Origin: Ashinkailepas kermadecensis
Lineage: Eukaryota; Arthropoda; Thecostraca; Neolepadidae
Assembly: GCA_034440615.1 (NCBI GenBank)
Contig: JAOTOM010004307.1
Location: forward strand, 1 to 64,000
Direction: 5' to 3'
DNA length: 64,000 bases
Below the pieces are notes generated by a model that saw only the letters and a program-made list of their open reading frames with translations, made no database searches and was not told where the DNA came from. Shown here one piece after another: positions 41,236 through 52,850 of the stretch. The first letter of the stretch is position 1. The number at the start of each line of letters is the position of its first letter. Both the position numbers and the translations under genes were made by a program.

Positions 41236-43099
41236 GTGGCCTAGTGGTCTTTCCTCCAGCGAAAAGTGGAGTTCTGCTGTCGGATAAACGGAAATTCCCA
41301 CCCCTTGGCCAATTCTTGAGTTACGGCAAACACCTTTGCTCAGAGACGTTTGCAATTATACCACGAGACTAGCCCTATGACACAATGACCTTCTTTACGT
41401 ACGTTCTTTGTTTCGGATGCGTTGTTTGAGTGAAACAAATAGCGTCGTGTTGGACCACAATATCTTGGGCTCCGTCATCCTTGTATGTAGGGGAGACCGG
41501 GTCTAGTTCATACACCGGATGATTGATACAACAGCGTTTATTCGCAAAGCGTGATACCGGTTTCCATGGCTACCACACATGTTGTTACTGGCACCCTCTT
41601 CTCGCGGAAAAAACAAGCGCAAGTCCTTTCGATCGCGGCTGCAGAATGATGAGGATGTGGCATGTTTTAGGCGCGAATGCAAAATTTCCATGTCTTTTCT
41701 TCGCCCGTAATGTTTAACTTGTCTCCCACTTGCTAACTGTTTAGTTGCATGTTATCATTACCATGTTGTCTTAGCTTTGCAACAGTGAACTGCTTTTATC
41801 TTTTGCCCCCACACCGTGCTCGCAGTATCCCATAACATGTTGCAGCCCGCACCAGAAAACCTGCGGGGTAAATTGATACAGCCTGTATCAACTTACCAGC
41901 CTGTATCAACATCAGCCTGTGTCAACGTTTTGTGGGCTCGTAATGAAATAAAATAATCACAGAATTGCCTATTTGCATCAAGGTGATTGCTAAAACTGTT
42001 TCAAGACCATATTATTCAATATTTCTATGAGCATTCCTCACCAAACGGAAACCACGGAAGAAAGGAAAATGTGCAGTTACGGAGTGAACGTTTGCGCCTT
42101 CTATAGATGACATAAACCATGAGCTATGGTCAATGAGGACTCAAAACAGCATTGTTACTGTAAGCATGAAACATGAATTTTCAGATGGCGTAAGCTAATG
42201 TCACCTAGAGAAAATATATTTTACTTAGCTTACATTTTAGCAACTAACCCCATCGTCAGAAACAACTTACTCCTATAGCGGGGTATGTTGATGAACCGGT
42301 AGTTGCGCTATGTTTTGCTCTATGATGCAAAGCGGATGCGACGATTTTTTTATCGGGGCATGATACAAGAAGCATTAGACTTGGCGGAGGTGTAGCTATC
42401 TCCTCGCTACCCTCCCAAAGTGGTGAGTTATTTTGAGTTTCGCCAAAATTGCATCAACTAGACGCGGTCTCCCAACCTAAAATAAATATATTTCACTAAT
42501 ATGCATGACAATTAGCATTGCGCTACCGGAAGAAATGCACCCAAAAAGTGCCACTAGAAGGCTTTTAAAATTGGAGGCGGGGGATGGGATGGGGAGAATA
42601 CGTTTTGGGGCCTCGTTTGCACCGAGGACTCTTGGATCCTGAAACATCCCTTCATCCTGAAGAGCTCTTTTCGAGGAGACATCCCAATGCATGGCAGATG
42701 ATGCTCAAAATTGGATTGCCAGCATGCGTATGGATGGTGATATTCTGCGTCCAGTCGCTTGTCGGCTTCATGATTGTGCATTGTGTCAGCCTTCCGTGAT
42801 ATTCTGACAGTTGCTGGGCTCTTCCCTGCTCATGATATACAGAGCTCCCTACCAGTCTATTGGCCCCCACCATGACTCGCAGGCGCATTCAGTTATGCTG
42901 AATGGGCCTCCTCATGGAATTTAGAGATCTGTGAAATATTCGGGTCCCATGTGCTGTAGGTCCACCTATAGGAATAGCTATAGTTGGGGCCAACGGTCGG
43001 CCGTGGGCAGAGGCCCTACCAGCCTGTAGTGACCTACGCTGACCGGGATGCCTCCTTACTCTCTGCAAGGTGTGCGAAAAGAGGAGCGTTTCGGTGAAC
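41236..43099. other. no recognised gene
   Basis: CCTGTATCAAC(AT) repeats occur three times at 41880-41925. ORFs at 42554-42888 on both strands have no domain. Nothing else stands out. Confidence 0.3.
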
Positions 43100-43446
43100 C
43101 GGCTGATTTTTACCACCAGCCTTGTAGGTGATGACTTCGGTGGCAACTGGCTGATGTTGACCACATCGTCAACCTCGTGGGTGATGACTTCGGTGACAAC
43201 TGGCTGATGTTGACCACATCGTCAACCTCGTGGATGATGACTTCGGTGACAACCGGCTGATTTTGACCACCGTGCCAGCCCCATGGTTGATGACTTCGGT
43301 GACGACTGGCTGATTTTGACCACCAGCCTTGTAGGTGATGACTTCGGTGACGACTGGCTGATTTTGACCACATCGTGCCAGCCCCATGGGCGATGACTTC
43401 CGTGACAACCGGCTGATTTTGACCACCAGCCTCGTGGGCGACGACT
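43100..43446. repeat. 46-57-bp repeat, about 7 copies
   Basis: GATGACTTCGGTGAC(A/G)AC and GGCTGAT(T/G)TTGACCACC recur with two alternative linkers, one CATCGTCAACCTCGTGG and the other CCAGCC(T/C)(T/C)GT. On the minus strand the reading includes QNQPVVTEVI repeats, judged artefactual. Confidence 0.9.
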
Positions 43447-44033
43447 CCCTTGTTTTCATTTTGGTTTAATACACGCGGATTGATGAATCGAAGGAGCTTG
43501 CCAAATTGAACCAAATCGGACTTCATAAAAACAAACCGGACTTTGTGAAATGCGCAGGTCGGCGAACATTACGGGTAAAGGAAGCATTCGAAATCAGCGC
43601 ATGCTTGGGTTTCCAATGACACAATTCATGTCTGTAAGCACATATTCTGAGCGAATAGTTATCTCACAACGAACCCTCCCAACTATGCAAGGCCGTTGTA
43701 CATGATCTTCAACTATGAGCTTAAAGGGCCATACCCTTATTTGAACGTGGCTTCGCGTAGCATCGCATAGCATCATCCGAACAAATCAAGCACAACAACG
43801 AGTTGTTTAGACGGCCTAAAAGCCTGGAATGACAAGCAGGGAATGGCCATCACAGGCTGAGCCGGCGCTGTTTACGCACGGTTTTTACCGCGTAAAACGA
43901 CACAACAGATCGTCTATGCGCCTGGCGCATACATACCTTGGAAAACTGAACGAAGTTGATACAATCACAGCCTAGGATTGGTCCGGATTGGTTTGCTGTC
44001 AGGACCATTTTATGCCTGGATTGTTCCGCGGGG

Positions 44034-44108
44034 GCGGGGATGGCCGAGTGGTTAAGGTGTTGAGCTCAGGATACAAAGGTCCCAGGTTCAACACTCGCAC
44101 CGCTCGGG
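44034..44108 (+). repeat. tRNA-Leu-like SINE head or degenerate tRNA
   Basis: GCGGGGATGGCCGAGTGG contains a perfect A box. The anticodon arm TTGAG-CTCAGGA-TACAA would give CAG (Leu), but has one mismatch and one wobble pair. The T arm is poorly paired and the acceptor has two mismatches. It is not a functional tRNA; a tRNA-derived SINE head with the body to about 44200 is likely. Confidence 0.55.
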
Positions 44109-44635
44109 ACATTTCCTAATCCCGCGGCCCATCGGCGAAACAGTATGGGCGGCGCCATTGGCCGTGAGCATAAAGTGCGTTGTAAACCATCCAATTAGCA
44201 AAAATCTTTCTGCGTGAATCTTGCTCAGATGTTGTCCGAATTGTCTCGAGGTTCTGGAGGGGTTCGGTCAGAATTCTGTCCAGCTGTCTGGCCGGTTTCC
44301 GCCCCGGCTCTGTGCCGATTTCGTCCGAAGTCTCGCCGAATGCTCCCCTGCCGGATTTCCGCTCGTCTTCTGCCCGCGGCGACGTTGAACGGCCTTGCAC
44401 CAGGTGCGCCACCGGGTGGGGCGGAGGATGGCGCGACAGGTGCGCCACACGAAGCGGCTCTGACCGGTCGGAGGCGTGCGGCACCACCTGCCTCCCTGTC
44501 CGACTCCCTGTCCGGATGACTAGCGAGAGGCGTCAAGCCACGACGAGCGTGACTGGACGTTATGGGCATCAGGAACAAAGGCGGCCATGCACCTGCCGGC
44601 CCAGCGCGGCTGTCGTAGTCCTGCGTGGCCCCTCC

Positions 44636-44970
44636 GGTCGGGTCAGGTCGGGTCGGGTCGGGTCGGGTCGGGTCGGGTAGGGTCGGGTCGGGTCGGGTCT
44701 GGTTCGGGTCGGGTCGGGTCGGGTCGGGTCGGGTCGGGTCGGTGGGTCGGGTCGGGTCGAGTCGGGTCGGGTCGGGTCGGATCGAGTCGGGTTTGGTCGG
44801 GTCGGGTCGGGTAGGGTCGGGTAGGGTCGGGTCGGGTAGGGTTGGGTCGGGTCGGGTCGGATCGGATCGGGTCGGGTCGGGTCGGGTCGGGTCGGGTCGG
44901 GTCGGGTCGGGTCGGGTCGGGTCGGGTCGGGTCGGGTCGGGTCGGGTCGGGTCAGGTCGGGTCGGGTCAA
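44636..44970. repeat. (GGGTC)n pentanucleotide array
   Basis: About 65 GGGTC units with variants GGATC, GAGTC and GGGTA. Purity is highest in 44870-44965. All six frames read through it as PTRPD- or GRVGS-type artefacts. Confidence 0.97.
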
Positions 44971-44999
44971 ATAGAGTGGTCTGAAACCTTCGCACCGAC

Positions 45000-45530
45000 G
45001 CGCGGCCATTGCGGCCTGCTACGTTTGTTGAGATGCAATCGACCAAGAGTCACTCGAATGTGCGCGACGGCAGCACCAACGGTGGCTTGACGTCACCCTT
45101 ATCATCCTTCCTGTCTCTGCATCCAATCCGACTCCCTCCAGGCGGTTCGAGCGCACGGACGAGACGGCAACGGCAACCAAAGCTAACCGACCAGGGCGCT
45201 CCCCGGCATGGAAACCACGTGCCTCCCAGCCTCCCACCGCCCCCGGTCGACGGGGCCGTCCCCGAGGACACAGTCTCGGACGACGGCAGGGGAGGGCCGC
45301 TAAAACATGGCGCATAAATCACCGGTAGATTGCCCGGTCGGCCGGTCACCGCGTCGGCTTCTGATCCCCGGGCCACCCGGAGCGCGTCGCTCCCAGGCCA
45401 GCCGCATGGGAAGATGGCCGCCAATTAGACCATTACCGGCTGCCGGCAGCGCTACCGCAGCGGCGGCCGCCGGTACCGGACAGGCGACGCCCGGGACGGT
45501 CGCCCTGTCGACGCTGCGACGCAGGGGTTG
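45000..45530. other. CpG-rich block, function unknown
   Basis: High GC and frequent CpG after the pentanucleotide array. Overlapping ORFs on both strands; none recognised. Confidence 0.35.
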
Positions 45531-45889
45531 TAAGTTGTCGTGTAACACATTCACTACATGGGTACTATTTTGCTGCTTATGTACTATTTTGCTGCTTATG
45601 TACTCCGTAGCTATTCTACGAAGTATCCGCGTCTGACATCTCTCCGCCCTATACGTCAAATATCTTGCATATGCTAAAATGCATACACGTTACCATTCTT
45701 TAAGTAGGTACGTGATTGCGAAATAGGCGAAATTGTCGCTATAGTACATACAAGTCACGGTTGGTACAAAAAAGGTATTTTTTCCCACACATGTAGCGCA
45801 AAATATGCCGGGATCGAATTATTCCCGGGGACGGTGCAGCCTGTCCTGTTTGTACACGTTGTCCCACCTCCGAACCGAGGAGACACGAG

Positions 45890-46285
45890 TGGCAGCTGGC
45901 TGTGCTGGGACTGGTCAGCTGGCTGTGCTGGGACTGGTCAGCTGGCTGTGCTGGGACTGGGCAGCTGGCTGTGCTGGGACTGGGCAGCTGGCTGTGTGGG
46001 ACTGGGGTGTGGGTGGCAGCTGGCTGTGCTGGGACTGGTATGGCTGTGCTGGGACTGGGCAGCTGGCTGTGCTGGGACTGGGCAGCTGGCTGTGCTGGGA
46101 CTGGGCAGCTGGCTGTGCTGGGACTGGTCAGCTGGCTGTGCTGGGACTGGGCAGCTGGCTGTGCTGGGACTGGGCAGCTGGCTGTGCTGGGACTGGTCAG
46201 CTGGCTGTGCTGGGACTGGGCAGCTGGCTGTGCTGGGACTGGGCAGCTGGCTGTGCTGGGACTGGGCAGCTGGCTCTGCGGGCGT
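45890..46285. repeat. 24-bp minisatellite, about 16 copies
   Basis: Unit GCAGCTGGCTGTGCTGGGACTGG(G) or with GTCA in place of GGCA. 24 bp is a multiple of three, so each frame keeps an 8-residue repeat (GQLAVLGL on plus, PSPSTASC-type on minus). Not considered coding. Confidence 0.95.
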
Positions 46286-47589
46286 CGGGACTGGTGTACA
46301 AATGTCGAGGTCGGGTCGCCCGGGCGGCCACTGTGGTGGACGCGAGAAGCACCAGAGCTGGTATGCGTACTATTCGAAGAGCATTTACGCCTCGCTGTCT
46401 TTCCAATTTGCGGATACACATGCAGCCTAGGCATAAGTGGGCCTAGCCGGTAATTATGAGACAATTACTCCTCCTGCTGCTACTGCTTACGACATGTTCA
46501 TTAAGGCGTTCCGCGGACGGCAAGCCTTGAGCCAAACTCGGATGCATGTTTCAAAACTGGCACATGTCATAAGCACGACTGAAGGAAAATCGCGAAACAT
46601 CTGCCTGCTTATGCTGCTCCCACAAATAGCAGGGGTGTGCAACACGAGGCTTGGTGATGGCTATAATATATAATTTTTAGTGATGTTTTTTTTTGCGGAT
46701 TGGGAGATATCCCTAGATTAGACACACTGTGCTCTCTGGAGGGTCTTCGAGCGGTAGAGGCTCTGCCAAATCGACGATGCTGGATTTGCAGACGGCATAG
46801 CAACACACCAATTAAGGAACGCGATGAAAAATGCCATCTGACTCCATCGTTTGAAACCCATTCAAACATCCTGTTTACGCCATTTGGCGTAAGAACAGGG
46901 GAAGGCATGCGGCATCCCCCCCCCCAATATGCTCCGATCTTATCCATTGCCCCTTTGGCGTTCACTGCAAATAATTGAAATCGGCCCAAAAATCGGCTTG
47001 TTCCCCCCCCCCATTATTTCAGTCGATCCTAGCCCCATTGCTCACACCGTGTGATTTAGGTAGTCAGTATTCCCCTACTTTGTGAACAGAAAAAAAACAT
47101 GGTGACTGTAAGCACGCACGGAGCCAACTTGTTCCCCTTTTCTCTTTCCTCCGTCGCTGAGATGGAGTGTCCGCTATGGAAGAATGCCTGTCCAACTGTG
47201 CATTTGAATTCCAGAAGTTGGAGGTGGTACGAAACGAACTATTTTCAAGGGAGAAGCTTTGATGTCAGCTTTGAAAGATATTGCAGCGATCTTTAGCTGG
47301 GAAATGCAAGACGAGTATGTCAGTATGTATATGCAGTACCCTCAAGTCTGCCAGGCAGGGGAGGTAGGGGACAGCTGTTCCAAAATTCCGAATTGCGACT
47401 AGATTGAAGCCATGTCAAAATCAGCCCGACCCTCACATCCAGTGGGCTAATTTATGCTTCAGTGGGGGTAGAGGTTTACTGTGGGGACTGAGTCCGGCAG
47501 TGAACATGTGAGAAGAAGCCTGGGGGAGGAAGCGAAGGATGCGCAATAAGCCAGCGTTTCGCCAGGCTCGGTCCGCAGACAATGCAGCT
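46286..47589. other. no recognised gene
   Basis: ORFs up to 126 codons without domains (46609-46989 minus, 47099-47296 plus). Confidence 0.3.
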
Positions 47590-47989
47590 GTGACCGCACA
47601 CGCAGATGCCGGGTCACACAGTCGAGTCCCACATTTTGGCAGCTGTCGGCTGGCGTGATGGCAGCGCCACCCCGGCCGGCGCCGTTCCCAGCCCATTACA
47701 CCGACCCCACTGGTCACCCGCTGGTCGGCGGCCCGGTCGCCGCTGGAATTCGCTCCGTTGGCTTGCTGGTCACACAAGGTCGCACAAGGTCGCACAAGGT
47801 CGTCCGGGAGGCCGGCCGGGGTCACGAGGGAGCTGTCGTGGGGCTCCGCCGCCGGGCAGACAGAGTGCGCTCGGCGACTGAGCGGCCGTATCAAAGCGTG
47901 CCGCGCGCTCCCGGACCGGCGGCGGTGGCGGTCGGACGAGGAGCGGCGCAGACAATCCCTCTGCAGGCGGCTCGAAGCTCGTCCCGGTT
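47590..47989. promoter_or_regulatory. CpG-rich block upstream of a short membrane ORF
   Basis: Dense CpG and GC with a triple GGTCGCACAA repeat (about 47770-47800). It directly precedes the ATG at 47990, as a promoter or 5' UTR would. No core promoter motif was identified. Confidence 0.3.
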
Positions 47990-48097
47990 ATGGAGGCGCT
48001 GAAGACGCCGACACTAGCCATGTTCACGGTGGTGCTGTCCTGGCTGATATTCTTCAACGAGGTGGATGATGATGATTCAATGATGCTGTGTGGATGA
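47990..48097 (+). CDS. 35-codon ORF or first exon with one membrane helix
   Basis: Starts MEALKTPTLAMFTVVLSW and continues LIFFNEVDDDDS, ending at TGA 48095-48097. Residues 9-22 form a hydrophobic helix followed by an acidic stretch, as in a signal anchor or the first exon of a membrane protein. A possible weak donor (GAG|GTGGAT at about 48060) would end an exon after FFNE. The ATG is followed by G, a favourable context. The CpG-rich block upstream supports a transcription start. Family unknown. Confidence 0.35.
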   Translation: MEALKTPTLAMFTVVLSWLIFFNEVDDDDSMMLCG

Positions 48098-49296
48098 GGG
48101 CTGTTCTGAAGCCGTTGATTTGCATGCAGGGTCTCAAGGTTAATGTGAAATGATTGCGACCGATGGGCCAATTTCTCTAGCTTCCCAATGTGCTGCTACA
48201 CAATGTGCTGCATACGTGGTGACATTCCGATCGCTTGTGACTTGTCGAGTGATTCAGGAGCTGGATGATCAAGAGCAGATATGAAGTCATTGCTTTTTTA
48301 TTCCGACGTACGCAATTCATGCTTTCAATTGCTTTGGTTGAAGTCCACTTTTTAGGTGTAGGTCTTGCGTACTTGGAACTTTTCACCGTGGTCAACTTTT
48401 CAGGTACACACCGTGGTCTGGCGACTGGCACCCAAATCCCCCACAAAATGGGTTGCCAACTCCTCCTCAGAACCCGCTGCTGATGGAACGCGTTCGCCAT
48501 ACACGCACCTCTAAACACTGCATCGTCAGAACTTAGCACTGTAGCCCAGAGCGAGGCCCACAGAGCTGATGAGCGTCAGGACCGGACTGAGATTCGCTCC
48601 TGCTGAAGAACCGATCCGACAAGGGTGTTCAAGCTTCTGACCGCCCGCCCATGTGACCTTCGAACTGTGACCCTGCTAGCAGCTCATGCTAAATAATCGA
48701 GTGGCTCCATGCGGCGAATAATGGCTCCTGTTAAAGGAAGGTTCAAACTTTATGGAGATGCACTTCGTTTTGTTGTGCTGACACTCGGTAAGTAGCTCGT
48801 TTCAAAAGACTTAAGCGAAGCCTTGAACGTTACACGGATTAGCATAGTTGTCTCACGGTTTGCCCATGCACCGGTTGCTAACTGGTTAACAAGCCTTGGG
48901 GTGGGGTAGGGTGGGAGTGGGATTGTGGGGGGATGGGGTAGGGTGGAAAATTCCCCCCTAAGGTTTTTCAAAACAAAGAAAACACCGCATCGTGCAGCGC
49001 TAAGACGCTTTCCACGGCTGGTGTCCATATGCACAGCGGATGTTTTGGCGGTAATTGTGTCTCAAAGACGTGAACGGCGACCGCGGTAGACGATGTAAAA
49101 GTTAGGCTATCGGTTCTCAACGTGCCGCTTTTAGGACCACATTCTTTAAAGTATTGTCAAGTCAAGCATCCAGGTTTAAAGACATGAAACATTTTAAGGT
49201 ATGTGTATTTACCATTGACCAAAGATAATTGAAGACACTATTATTTGGACTTCATTTAATTGTGAGAAGAAATGGACGATTTCCTTGCTTGCCATG
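48098..49296. other. no recognised gene; one G-rich tract
   Basis: A 120-codon minus ORF (48177-48539) is not recognised. A G-quadruplex-like tract lies at 48897-48947. Confidence 0.3.
48897..48947 (+). other. potential G-quadruplex
   Basis: Six or more runs of three to six G spaced by one to four bases (GGGGTGGGGTAGGGTGGG and onward). Confidence 0.7.
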
Positions 49297-49675
49297 ATTG
49301 AAAGTAAAATAAGGTGAAACGTTTTGGCCCACATTGACAAGGAATGCTGTGCTTTTAATACAAAATAGATATATTAGATCTCAAACTTTTCGATCATGGA
49401 TCATTTTCAAGAGTGACAATATTTTGTACACATCAATTCATGACAAAAATCATACACTGAAATCACGCTCCGAATTCGAATCGCATCCTCGCATATTTTG
49501 TCGCCTTAACAAGAAATCACCTTCACATCTCGCATGCACTAAGATCAACATACACGGTATGCACATTTCCCAATATCATACATCACACGGATCTCACAAT
49601 TTCTGCAATCGCCGCCCCTATCGCTCTCTCGTCCCATAACCCTCAAATCGCACTACACTGACGCTCGCTCTCCCC

Positions 49676-49705
49676 CTCTCTCTCTCTCTAACTATATATA
49701 TACAT

Positions 49706-49785
<80 letters not shown>
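49676..49785. repeat. (CT)n microsatellite within the PLE 3' UTR
   Basis: Nearly pure CT for about 75 bp after a short TATATA tract; the other arm has only a short GA remnant. Confidence 0.95.
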
Positions 49786-49786
<1 letters not shown>

Positions 49787-49913
49787 TTTCCTTGATCACC
49801 CCTAGTATCCCTGTCTCTGGATCATCTCTCCATTCTTCATATCTGACTACTCTGCTATATGTTTTGTATGAGTGCAAATACCATAACAAGTGCCTACGTG
49901 TGAAATAATAAGT

Positions 49914-50497
49914 TTATGTGATGTACCATGAGGAGTTCTGGGAATTCATGGTGGGATGTGTGTCTCGAATGCATAGGGACTCCAAAACCTTCAGATCCGC
50001 GTTGTCTCTAGCTGACCCCAGTATCTCTACATAAAAATTTACGTTGGTCTCAGAATGTTCCATGGATGGGTGGCTTTCGAGCATGTGTTCGCCCATGGGA
50101 GTGTAGGGGCGTCTCAAACGTGCGTCACTGAGATGCTCATTGTATCGCTCCCTGATAGGTCTTTTAGTTTCTCCGATATAAAATTGGTTACGGCATGCTT
50201 TGCAAACAATTTTGTATACCACGTTCTTTTTAGTGCATTTCCCTTTCAGGCCATTGACACAGGTGTGACATACACGGTTGCCAGAAGGACACTGAGGATT
50301 TTGCAGGGCTGATTTTACTAATCTGGATTTCAGTGTACTACCGCTAGTCCAGGCCACCTTCAAGTTCTTTATTCGAGATGATTTTACGATCCGATTGACG
50401 CTTGTGCAAAGTGCATCGTTTATAAATGGCAGTCTAATGTAAGTATCCCCTTCTGTTTTGTCCCGTTTACTCTGCTTACGTTTGTGCTGCTGTTTTA
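49914..50497 (-). pseudogene. PLE linker and GIY-YIG endonuclease domain
   Basis: The frame is open from about 50497 and contains the conserved PLE linker TYIRLPFINDALCTSVNRIVKSS, then KVAWTSGSTLKSRLVKSALQNPQCPSGNRVCHTC. From the Met at 50363 the GIY-YIG domain follows: NVVYKIVC at about residues 47-54, FYIGETKRPIRERYNEHL at 61-78 (YIG plus the catalytic-type R and E), and VLESLCIRD at 126-134. Cysteines C25, C32, C35 and C43 form the usual zinc-like cluster. In PLEs this domain nicks the target for reverse transcription. The protein part is intact to the stop, but the RT upstream is absent on this strand, so the copy is 5' truncated. Confidence 0.9.
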
Positions 50498-50559
50498 CCC
50501 TTTTCCGAAACCAGGTCAGAGCCCGAAACCAGACCGCCCCAATAATCTTACACTATTGT

Positions 50560-50910
50560 TCAGCCCATCCCATGAGCACGAAATCGGCAGTGCTTTCATC
50601 CCAGATGTTACGAGCAGCAAGGCTATCGTCGGACGAGGACACTTGTTTGCGGAGTTTGCGCATCATTGATGAATTGTTTGTCACCAATGGATACCCGCGG
50701 TACAAAGTATCGATGGCAGCGAAAAGGGCCTGACCTGTTCAAAAGGGTAAACAGCAGCACAAACGTAAGCAGAGTAAACGGGACAAAACAGAAGGGGATA
50801 CTTACATTAGACTGCCATTTATAAACGATGCACTTTGCACAAACGTCAATCGGATCGTAAAATCATCTCAATAAAGAACTTGAAGGGGCCTGGACTAGCG
50901 GTAGAACACT
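50560..50910 (+). pseudogene. PLE reverse-transcriptase thumb and linker (arm 2, plus strand)
   Basis: The plus frame HPMSTKSAVLSSQMLRAARLSSDEDTCLRSLRIIDELFVTNGYPRYKV matches the end of PLE reverse transcriptase (HP...K...+..L..RA, then a helix ending NGYP). A stop at 50731-50733 and a frameshift follow. 50743-50910 then repeats the linker (DTYIRLPFINDALCTNVNRIVK) seen inverted in the other arm, ending in a stop. No catalytic YxDD block is included. Confidence 0.8.
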
Positions 50911-50990
50911 AACATCCAAATTAAAAAAAACACCCCCCAAAAAACCCCCATTTTCCCCCAAACCTTTTTTTTCACCCCTTTTAAAAATCC

Positions 50991-51034
<44 letters not shown>

Positions 51035-51655
51035 TTAAAAAAATAAAATTTATATTAGAAAACTAAAGACCTATAGGGAGCGATACAATGAGAACGACGT
51101 TTACCAATAATTTGTATGTAGAGATAGGGGTAGCTAGATATATATATATATCGAACACACATATATATCCTATATAATAAAAACTTATTATATACACGTA
51201 ATTGTTATGGTATATACTCCTACAATATATATATAGAGTAATATATATAATATATATATAGTTACAGAGAGAGAGGGGGGAGAGCGAGCGTCAGTGTAGT
51301 GCGATTTGAGGGTTCAGGGACGAGAGAGCGATAGGGGCGGCGATTGCAGAAATTGTGAGATCCGTGTGATGTATGATATTGGGAAATGTGCATACCGTGT
51401 ATGTTGATCTTAGTGCATGCGAGATGTGAAGGTGATTTCTTGTTAAGGCGACAAAATATGCGAGGATGCGATTCGAATCCGGAGCGTGATTTCAGTGTAT
51501 GATTTTTGTCATGAATTGATGTGTACAAAATATTGTCACTCTTGAAAATGATCCATGATCGAAAAGTTTGAGATCTAATATATCTATTTTGTATTAAAAG
51601 CACAGCATTCCTTGTCAATGTGGGCCAAAACGTTTCACCTTATTTTACTTTCAAT
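50743..51655 (+). mobile_element. Penelope-like element arm 2, middle badly degraded
   Basis: Outer parts (50743-50905 and about 51255-51655) are near-perfect reverse complements of arm 1. The part corresponding to the GIY-YIG domain (50910-51250) is shortened and garbled. It has runs of A, C and T and short islands still matching, such as TAGGGAGCGATACAATGAG and TATGTAGAGATA. Confidence 0.8.
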
Positions 51656-51878
51656 TATTATTTGGACCTCAGTTAGAGCCACAAGGAAAGTTCAAGGTCA
51701 AAGCCTCAAATTTACTATTTGTTCTACCTACACCATCTAAGTTTCACAACCAATAATCCAGAAAATATGTAACAGAAATGAATGTCCTCTACCAATGTGC
51801 AAATTCCAGGTGAATGTAAGGTCAAGTAATAAAGATTCGACGCAAAAGGTGCGCTCAATGCCCAATCTTTTGGGGTTA

Positions 51879-51936
<58 letters not shown>

Positions 51937-52850
51937 CATAGGGATCGCATTTCAAATATTGAATCCATTCGTTGGGACCAAAATGGTGCAAACTAATGTT
52001 TTCAGGTGACCGGCTACGTGCTACCAAAGTCTTAATCTACTAGGTCACCTTGGGTCACTGACCAGGCATACCTCGAATGATCTTGGTTTACTTTTGTGAA
52101 TAATATCAGTTGAAGCATTAGAAGCTGTTTGTGGACTGGTTCGGACGTCAATCAAAGTTACACTTAGTAGATCATTTACGAATAGGGCATTTTCAATCGA
52201 CAATATCAATATACAATAATGCACAGCATCTCATACTTTACAAAAACGTTACGGTAAGAAATAGCGCTATCTCCAATAGATGCCGCGTAAGAAGCAGATA
52301 ATTAACAAGCCCCACAAACAAATCACACATTTGAGTGTTTAACCTTGCTTGAACCTGCAAGGTCATGACTTGAAAGCTTCGAGCTTACACTCACGACTCG
52401 CGAGAGCTTCAGGGTTTAATTAATACGGTGAGGCAACATCTACCATATTAATCTCGTTTCTCTAGTTCCATTATTTTCCGAGATCTCGGACGGGAAGGGC
52501 AGGGTGCTCAAATGAACCCCACCCCCACTACCCGAGCACAGTTCGATCGACTTTTCACCCGAGGGGGTGATAAGACACGGTAGCTAAATTATTCAATAAC
52601 GTTTTTGCTGTCGTGGTCATTAATTGAATAAGGTGACTCTGGGACCGCAGTCCTATGATGTTGTTCTTCAGATGCATGGATGTCCGTCACTGACAAATAG
52701 CTAGGGCAGATCACGGCAAAACGCCCCACCCGGATAAAACGCCCGATCCTTGTTTCTCAAAACGAATAGTCGTGCTCATATATGTTTTCAAGTCCTGGCT
52801 TTACGTCCGGAAGTATTTCGTGATTGTTCTTCCTTTGTCGGGAATACAGG
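51656..52850. other. non-coding, rich in AGGTCA-like half-sites
   Basis: A (TA)n tract at 51883-51924. GGTCA motifs recur (AAGGTCAAAG near 51691, AAGGTCAAG near 51821, AGGTCACCTTGGGTCACTGACC near 52042). No gene is seen before the exon-like segment at 52851. Confidence 0.4.

Larger units (their letters stand above)
49297..50505 (-). mobile_element. Penelope-like element, 3' part (arm 1, minus strand)
   Basis: On the minus strand this arm reads linker, GIY-YIG domain, stop, a (GA)n tract and a 3' UTR containing TGAAAATGATCCATGATCGA and a TTGTATTAAAAGCACAGC block, typical of PLE ends. It forms an inverted repeat with 50743-51655. Flanking TATTATTTGGAC occurs on both outer sides (49242-49253 and 51657-51668), possibly a target duplication. 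Confidence 0.85.

Noticed and set aside
44034..44108. Functional tRNA-Leu
   Set aside because: T arm and acceptor are poorly paired and the anticodon stem has a mismatch.
44225..45046. 273-codon ORF with PTRPD repeats
   Set aside because: Translation of the GGGTC array; all other frames are open too.
45739..46464. Overlapping ORFs of 183-241 codons on both strands
   Set aside because: Produced by the stop-free 24-bp minisatellite.
48564..48615. Hammerhead-like CTGATGAG string
   Set aside because: The expected GAAA core segment and flanking stems are not present at a proper distance.
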